In this document: piece after piece, positions 39,883 to 44,148 of the stretch
Position numbering within the stretch: position 1 is the stretch's first letter
Layout: every line of letters begins with the position of its first letter
From: Clostridia bacterium
Lineage (GTDB): Bacteria; Bacillota; Clostridia; Christensenellales; Aristaeellaceae
Direction of reading: 5' to 3'
Assembly (NCBI GenBank): GCA_017443295.1
Contig: JAFSNT010000052.1
Span: forward strand, 1 to 44,148
Length of the DNA stretch: 44,148 bases
Program-made: the position numbers and the translations under genes
The notes under the pieces: model-generated
The model's input: the letters and a program-made list of their open reading frames with translations, nothing else
Database searches by the model: none
Told to the model about the DNA's origin: nothing

Positions 39883-40851
39883 TTATATACTTTTCAATTC
39901 TTCCGCGAAGTGGCAGGCGGCCTGCACGCCGTCCAGCTCCCGCAGGGGCGGTTCCTGCTCGGAACAGCACGCCTTGGCGAAAGGGCAGCGGGTGCGGAAG
40001 CGGCAGCCGGAGGGCGGATTGGCCGGGCTGGGCGGGTCGCCGCGCAAAAGGCGGATTTCTTTTCCCCTGAGGCGCGGGTCCGGCTGGGGCACGGCGTCCA
40101 GCAGAAAACGGGTATAGGGATGCCGGGGATGGTTGTATACTTCCTCCGTGGGGCCGATTTCGCACACCTTGCCCAGGAACATGACGCACACCCGGTCGGA
40201 CAGATATCGCACCACCGACAGATCGTGGCTGATGAACAGATAGGTCAGCTTCCGGGAGGATTTGAGTTCCTTCAATAGATTCAATATTTGGTTCTGCACC
40301 GACACGTCCAGGGCGGACACCGGCTCGTCGCACACGATGAAGGAGGGTTCAGCGGCAATGGCCCGGGCGATGCCGATGCGCTGCCGCTGGCCGCCGGAAA
40401 ACTGGTGGGGGTAGCGGTACAAAAATTCCTCCGGCACGCCCACGGCGTGCAGCAGCTCCTGCACCCGCCCGGTCACGGCCTGCCGGTTTTCGCACAGTCT
40501 CCAGGTTTCGATGGGTTCGGCGATCAGGTCCCGCACCGACATGCGGGGATCCAGGGAAGCGTAGGGGTCCTGAAATACCAGCTGCATTTCCCGCCGGAAG
40601 GGGGCAAATTCCTTTTCCCCCATGGCGGTAATGTTCTTGCCCCGGAACAGCACGTCCCCGGCGGTGGGCTTTAGCAGCCGGATCATGAGGCGGCCTAAGG
40701 TGCTTTTGCCGCAGCCCGATTCGCCCACCAGGCCCAGCGTCTCCCCCTCCCGCACGCCGATGGACACATCGGATACGGCCTGAACGGTCTTTTTCCCGGC
40801 GGCAGGAAACACGCGGGACAGGTTTTTCGCTTCCAGCAGATATTCGCTCAT
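39883..40851 (-). CDS. oppF: Oligopeptide ABC transporter ATP-binding protein OppF
   Basis: A 322-residue ATPase of the peptide/nickel importer class. Walker A is GESGCGKST, the Q-loop VFQDPYASLDP, signature SGGQRQRIGIARA, Walker B FIVCDEPVSALD and switch His in FISHDLSVV. The C-terminal oligopeptide domain ends with the Cys-rich Fe-S-type motif (CRFRTRCPFAKACC). It pairs with OppD to drive uptake. The frame extends further upstream, but ATG 40851 overlaps the oppD stop (ATGA) and gives the family N-terminus. Confidence 0.94.
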   Translation of the reverse strand: MSEYLLEAKNLSRVFPAAGKKTVQAVSDVSIGVREGETLGLVGESGCGKSTLGRLMIRLLKPTAGDVLFRGKNITAMGEKEFAPFRREMQLVFQDPYASLDPRMSVRDLIAEPIETWRLCENRQAVTGRVQELLHAVGVPEEFLYRYPHQFSGGQRQRIGIARAIAAEPSFIVCDEPVSALDVSVQNQILNLLKELKSSRKLTYLFISHDLSVVRYLSDRVCVMFLGKVCEIGPTEEVYNHPRHPYTRFLLDAVPQPDPRLRGKEIRLLRGDPPSPANPPSGCRFRTRCPFAKACCSEQEPPLRELDGVQAACHFAEELKSI

Positions 40852-41825
40852 TCCTCGCCCTCCTTTTCCGTCCGGAAACAGCGCGCGAAATGGCCGGGCG
40901 CGATTTCCCGAAACTCCGGCGCGTTCTGTTCGCAGTCCGCCCCGCACTGGCCGCAGCGCAGGGAAAAGGCGCAGCCCTTGGACAGATGCAGCAGATTCGG
41001 CACCACGCCGGGGATGGTTTGCAGCGTTTCGCCCCCCGCCCGCAGGGACGCCACGGAGCGAAGCAGGCCCCGGGTGTAGGGGTGCAGGGGCTTTTCAAAC
41101 AGCGCCGCCGTTTCCCCATGCTCCACGATCCGGCCCGCGTACATGACGGAAACCTCGTCGCAGGTGCGGGCGATCACGCCCAAATTGTGGCTGATGAGCA
41201 GCACGCTGGTGCCGCCGTCCCGCAGCTTTTCCAGCAGCTTCAAAATCTGGGCCTCCACGGTCACGTCCAGGGCGGTGGTGGGTTCGTCGGCGATCAGCAG
41301 CCGGGGGCGGCAGATCATGGCCATGGCGATCATCACCCGCTGCCGCAGGCCCCCGGACAGCTGGTGGGGATAGCAATTGTACCGGGTTTCCGGCTCGGGG
41401 ATTTCCACCTCCCGGAACATTTCAAGGGTTTTCCGCTTCGCCTCCGCCCGGGTACAATGGGTATGCAGGCGCACGGCCTCGTCCACCTGCCTGCCCACCT
41501 TCACCACGGGATTCAGGCTGGTCATGGGTTCCTGAAAGATCATGGAGATTTCCGCGCCCCGCAGGGCCCGGCGCTGCTTTTCCGGCAGGACGGCAATATT
41601 CCGCCCGTCCAGCAGGATTTCTCCCCCGGTCACCTTGCCGGGAAACTTGATAAGGCCCATAATGGCCCGGGCGGTCATGCTTTTTCCGCAGCCCGATTCC
41701 CCCACCACGCCCACGATCTTCCCCGCGGGTACCCGCAGCCATACGCCGTTCACCGGCGTGATCACACCCTTTTCCGTGTGAAAGCTGACGGTGAGGTTTT
41801 TGACCTCCAGCACAGTCTGTTCCAT
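40848..41825 (-). CDS. oppD: Oligopeptide ABC transporter ATP-binding protein OppD
   Basis: A 325-residue ATPase. Walker [11 protein letters not shown]-loop [11 protein letters not shown], signature [14 protein letters not shown], Walker [13 protein letters not shown] and the switch region LLISHNLGV are complete. The C-terminal oligopeptide region holds a Cys cluster ([16 protein letters not shown]) which, as in OppD/DppD relatives, may bind an Fe-S cluster. It is 12 bases after oppC and overlaps oppF. Confidence 0.94.
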   Translation of the reverse strand: MEQTVLEVKNLTVSFHTEKGVITPVNGVWLRVPAGKIVGVVGESGCGKSMTARAIMGLIKFPGKVTGGEILLDGRNIAVLPEKQRRALRGAEISMIFQEPMTSLNPVVKVGRQVDEAVRLHTHCTRAEAKRKTLEMFREVEIPEPETRYNCYPHQLSGGLRQRVMIAMAMICRPRLLIADEPTTALDVTVEAQILKLLEKLRDGGTSVLLISHNLGVIARTCDEVSVMYAGRIVEHGETAALFEKPLHPYTRGLLRSVASLRAGGETLQTIPGVVPNLLHLSKGCAFSLRCGQCGADCEQNAPEFREIAPGHFARCFRTEKEGEE

Positions 41826-41837
41826 CGCCGCGTCCCC

Positions 41838-42752
41838 CTACTGTTTTTTCTGCCGGGGATCCAGCACGTCCAGCAGGCCGTTGCCAAGGAAATTAAAGGC
41901 CAGCACGATCAGCATGATCGCCGCGCCGGGCACAAAGCACAGCCAGGGCGCGTTGTACAGGTATTGCCGCCCCGCGTTGATCATCAGCCCCCAGGAGGCG
42001 TTGGGCGGCTGAATGCCAAGGCCTAAGAAGCTCAGGCTGCTTTCGGTCAGGATGGAAGCGGGGATATTCAGCGTAAACAGCACCAGCAGCGAAGGCAGGC
42101 AGTTGGGCAGGATATGCCGCCGCATGATCTTCCCGCCGGGCACGCCGATGGCCCGGGCCGCCTCCACAAACTCGCTGTTTTTGAGCCGCAAGGTATGGGC
42201 GCGAACCACCCTGGCCACGTTGGCCCAGTTGACCAGGGTCAGGGTCAGAAACACGTTCATGATGCCGCCGCCTAAGGAATACATGATCACCATGGCCAGC
42301 AGCATGGAAGGGAAGGCTAAGGTCACGTCGGCGACGCGCATGATCACCGCGTCGGTCAGCCCGCCCTTATACCCGGCCAGCACACCTAAGGCCGCGCCCA
42401 GTAATAGGCTTAACAGCGCGGGCACCACGCCGATGAGCAGGGAAACCCGCGCCCCGAAGAGCAGGCGGGTCAGCACGTCCCTGCCGCCCTCGTCGGTGCC
42501 CAGCAGGTGCTTGGCCGACGGAGCCGCCAGCCGGTTCATCAAATCCATTTGCTTTTCGGTGTAGGGGGTGAGCAGGGGCGCGAACACCGCCGCCAGGGTC
42601 ATCAGCACGATCACAATAAAGGAAAGAACGGCGGTTTTGTTTTCCCGCGCCATGCGGCGCATCAAATCCCAAAAGCGCTCTTCCTCGCCGATCTGGCTTT
42701 GCAGGCGGATATCGGCGATTTTCTTCATTTGTTCCCGCTTTTTGCCTATCAT
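41838..42752 (-). CDS. oppC: Oligopeptide ABC transporter permease OppC
   Basis: A 304-residue inner-membrane permease of the Opp/Dpp class. A cytosolic N-terminus leads to a first helix (about 42-62), then APSAKHLLGTDEGGRDVLTR, the typical DppC/OppC stretch, and five further helices. The coupling loop is EFVEAARAIGVPGGKIMRRH followed by ILPN. The C-terminal PPNASWGLMI and DVLDPR are family markers. GGAGGGG lies in the end of oppB. It starts three bases after the oppB stop. Confidence 0.95.
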   Translation of the reverse strand: MIGKKREQMKKIADIRLQSQIGEEERFWDLMRRMARENKTAVLSFIVIVLMTLAAVFAPLLTPYTEKQMDLMNRLAAPSAKHLLGTDEGGRDVLTRLLFGARVSLLIGVVPALLSLLLGAALGVLAGYKGGLTDAVIMRVADVTLAFPSMLLAMVIMYSLGGGIMNVFLTLTLVNWANVARVVRAHTLRLKNSEFVEAARAIGVPGGKIMRRHILPNCLPSLLVLFTLNIPASILTESSLSFLGLGIQPPNASWGLMINAGRQYLYNAPWLCFVPGAAIMLIVLAFNFLGNGLLDVLDPRQKKQ

Positions 42753-42755
42753 GCC

Positions 42756-43679
42756 TCACCCCTCCTTCCTGATCCGGGGATCCAGCACGGCGTACAGGCA
42801 GTCCGCCAGCAGGCTGCCGATGATCACCACGGCGGTGGCCAGCAGGGAGGTACCCTGCAAAAGCGGAATATCCCGGCCCGAAATGGCCTGCACCATGAGC
42901 CTGCCCACGCCGTTGATGGAAAACACCGTTTCGGTGATCACCGCGCCGGAGAGCAGGCCGGAGAACTGAATGGTCATCATGGTCATCACCGGCAGCATGG
43001 CGTTGCGCAGGGCGTGCAGCACCACCACCCCCGCCGGCCCCCGCCCCTTGGCCCGGGCGGTGTCGATATACTCCTCCCGCATGGTTTCCAGCAGGGAGGT
43101 GCGGGTCATCTGGGCCACCTGCCCGGCGGAATTCCAGCCTAAGGCCACGGCGGGCAGGATGAAGCCCTTCCAGCTCTCCACGCCGGAAATGGGCAGCCAG
43201 CGCAGCCGGAAGGCGAACACGTATTGCAGCAGCATAGCCGCCATGAACACGGGCAGAGAAATGCCCAGCAGGGAAAAGCCCATGAACAGCCGATCCGACA
43301 GACGGTTCTTCCGCAGCGCGGAAAAAATGCCGCAGCCGATGCCCACGATCCAGGCGAACAGCGCGGCAAACAGCGCCAACGTCAGCGTATTGGCGAAGGC
43401 GCTGTTCAGCAATTGCTTCACCGGCTTTCCCAGGGAGTAGCTGGTGCCGAAATCTCCCCGGAAAGCGGAAGCAACATATTTGAAGAATTGAACGTACAGC
43501 GGCTGATCCAGCCCCATTTCGGCGGTCATGCGCTGGATGGTGGCGGCGTCCGCGTGCTCGCCCATCATGGTTTCGATGGGGTTGCCGGGCACCACGCGCA
43601 GCATCACGAAGGTGAGCAGCACCACGCCGGTGAGGACGATGACGGCCTGAATCAGCCGCTGCAAAAGCGTATGCTTCAT
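42756..43679 (-). CDS. oppB: Oligopeptide ABC transporter permease OppB
   Basis: A 307-residue permease with six helices. The N-terminal RLIQAVIVLTGVVLLTFVMLR and VVPGNPIETMMGEHA, then GLDQPLYVQFFKYV and the GDFGTSY motif are classic for DppB/OppB. The coupling loop is EEYIDTARAKGRGPAGVVVL followed by HALRNAMLPV, and the end reads DCLYAVLDPRIR. It begins one base after the oppA stop. Confidence 0.95.
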   Translation of the reverse strand: MKHTLLQRLIQAVIVLTGVVLLTFVMLRVVPGNPIETMMGEHADAATIQRMTAEMGLDQPLYVQFFKYVASAFRGDFGTSYSLGKPVKQLLNSAFANTLTLALFAALFAWIVGIGCGIFSALRKNRLSDRLFMGFSLLGISLPVFMAAMLLQYVFAFRLRWLPISGVESWKGFILPAVALGWNSAGQVAQMTRTSLLETMREEYIDTARAKGRGPAGVVVLHALRNAMLPVMTMMTIQFSGLLSGAVITETVFSINGVGRLMVQAISGRDIPLLQGTSLLATAVVIIGSLLADCLYAVLDPRIRKEG

Positions 43680-43680
43680 G

Positions 43681-44148
43681 TTATTTCAGCACGAAGTCTG
43701 CGGCGTAGAAATCGGAGAAGCCCGCCCAGTGAGGCGTGAAGGAGGCGACACGATCCCCGATGGCGTACAGGTGCAGCTCCGTGAACATGGGGATCCAGGC
43801 CGCGTCTTCCTGAATCAGCTTCTTTTCCAGGGCCTGATATTCCGCTTCGCGCTCCTGATCGTCCACGATGGCGCGAGCCGCCGCAACCCGGGCCATGGTT
43901 TCCGCATCCGCGTAATTGAGGCTGCGGCCCTTGGCGGCTTCCGCGCTTCCGAAGAAGGTATACATGATGTTGGCCGGGTCGTTGTAGTCCATGCCCCAGC
44001 GGGCCACGAAGGAATCCATTTCGCCGGAGGAACGCAGGGCCAGCCACGCGGAATGCTCATGGCTGACGATCTCCGCCCGGATGCCCACGGCTTCCAGCTG
44101 CTGGCTGATAAAGGCGTAAACCAGCTGGGTGCTGGTGTTGGCGGTGGA
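43681..44148 (-). CDS. oppA: Oligopeptide-binding protein OppA, C-terminal part (partial)
   Basis: About 155 C-terminal residues of a family 5 (peptide/nickel) solute-binding protein; the gene continues beyond the right edge, so the signal peptide is not seen. The visible part has the expected AFISQQLEAVGIRAEIVS and the peptide-pocket region FVARWGMDYNDPANIMYTFF, where a W/D/D pattern is common in this family. The end (AADFVLK) is followed after one base by oppB, so the operon order is oppA-B-C-D-F. Whether it prefers oligopeptides, dipeptides or nickel cannot be decided from this fragment. Confidence 0.88.
   Translation of the reverse strand, partial: STANTSTQLVYAFISQQLEAVGIRAEIVSHEHSAWLALRSSGEMDSFVARWGMDYNDPANIMYTFFGSAEAAKGRSLNYADAETMARVAAARAIVDDQEREAEYQALEKKLIQEDAAWIPMFTELHLYAIGDRVASFTPHWAGFSDFYAADFVLK

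Overview
The window looks like a chromosomal segment of a GC-rich, low-complexity-free Bacillota (Firmicutes), most likely an uncultured gut or rumen Clostridia (Christensenellales- or Oscillospirales-like; the family is a guess). The pointers are ScpA/ScpB condensin subunits, a PHP-domain DnaE, a SigB/SigF-class sigma factor with an RsbW-like partner, a YlbF protein, YesM/YesN-type two-component regulators, strong SD sequences with some GTG/TTG starts, and Gram-positive type signal peptides. No phage or transposase gene is seen.

Left part (1-5.5 kb, minus strand): a co-directional run of an M50 membrane protease, scpA, scpB, a Nudix hydrolase, a small membrane protein, a phosphopentomutase fused to purine nucleoside phosphorylase, and the first codons of a probable DNA-binding regulator at the window edge. 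Divergent from it (5.6-12.9 kb, plus strand) runs dnaE, an RsbW-like protein, a sigma factor and a Spo0B-type histidine kinase joined by ATGA overlaps, then ylbF and mltG. rplS stands alone on the minus strand. From 13.8 kb a plus-strand operon carries a Cys-rich YkgJ-like protein, a solitary DNA methyltransferase, a secreted barnase with a peptidoglycan-binding domain, its barstar, and an XRE/S24-like regulator, followed by pyrH.

Middle part (18.5-23.1 kb): a GH13 alpha-glucosidase (minus), a three-gene plus operon (DUF3237, thioesterase, GNAT), an AraC/GyrI-like regulator, and a tRNA-Thr/tRNA-Pro pair behind a consensus promoter.

Carbohydrate locus (23.2-38.1 kb): a minus-strand operon of an LplA/B/C-like ABC importer, an amidohydrolase-carboxylesterase fusion, a GH2 beta-glucuronidase with the Asn-x-Lys glucuronate motif, a GH3 beta-glucosidase, a 2-keto-3-deoxygluconate kinase and a secreted protein, divergent from a YesM/YesN sensor-regulator pair. 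None of the catabolic enzymes has a signal peptide, so the set reads as import of an intact, probably esterified glucuronide with intracellular deconjugation. Right part (38.2-44.1 kb): an oligopeptide ABC operon (oppA partial, B, C, D, F) ending with a VanZ-domain/DD-carboxypeptidase fusion.

The most unusual structure is not a gene. Five intergenic elements (and two half copies) consist of two inverted arms built of 7-bp repeats around a 40-75 bp core. The heptamer differs from locus to locus (AGAGTTG, AAAGTGR, GGTAGGA types), but the two arms of any one copy match each other, and several cores share the box GACTATATA next to one arm. A second, unrelated family of about 135-bp elements with terminal inverted repeats occurs twice.
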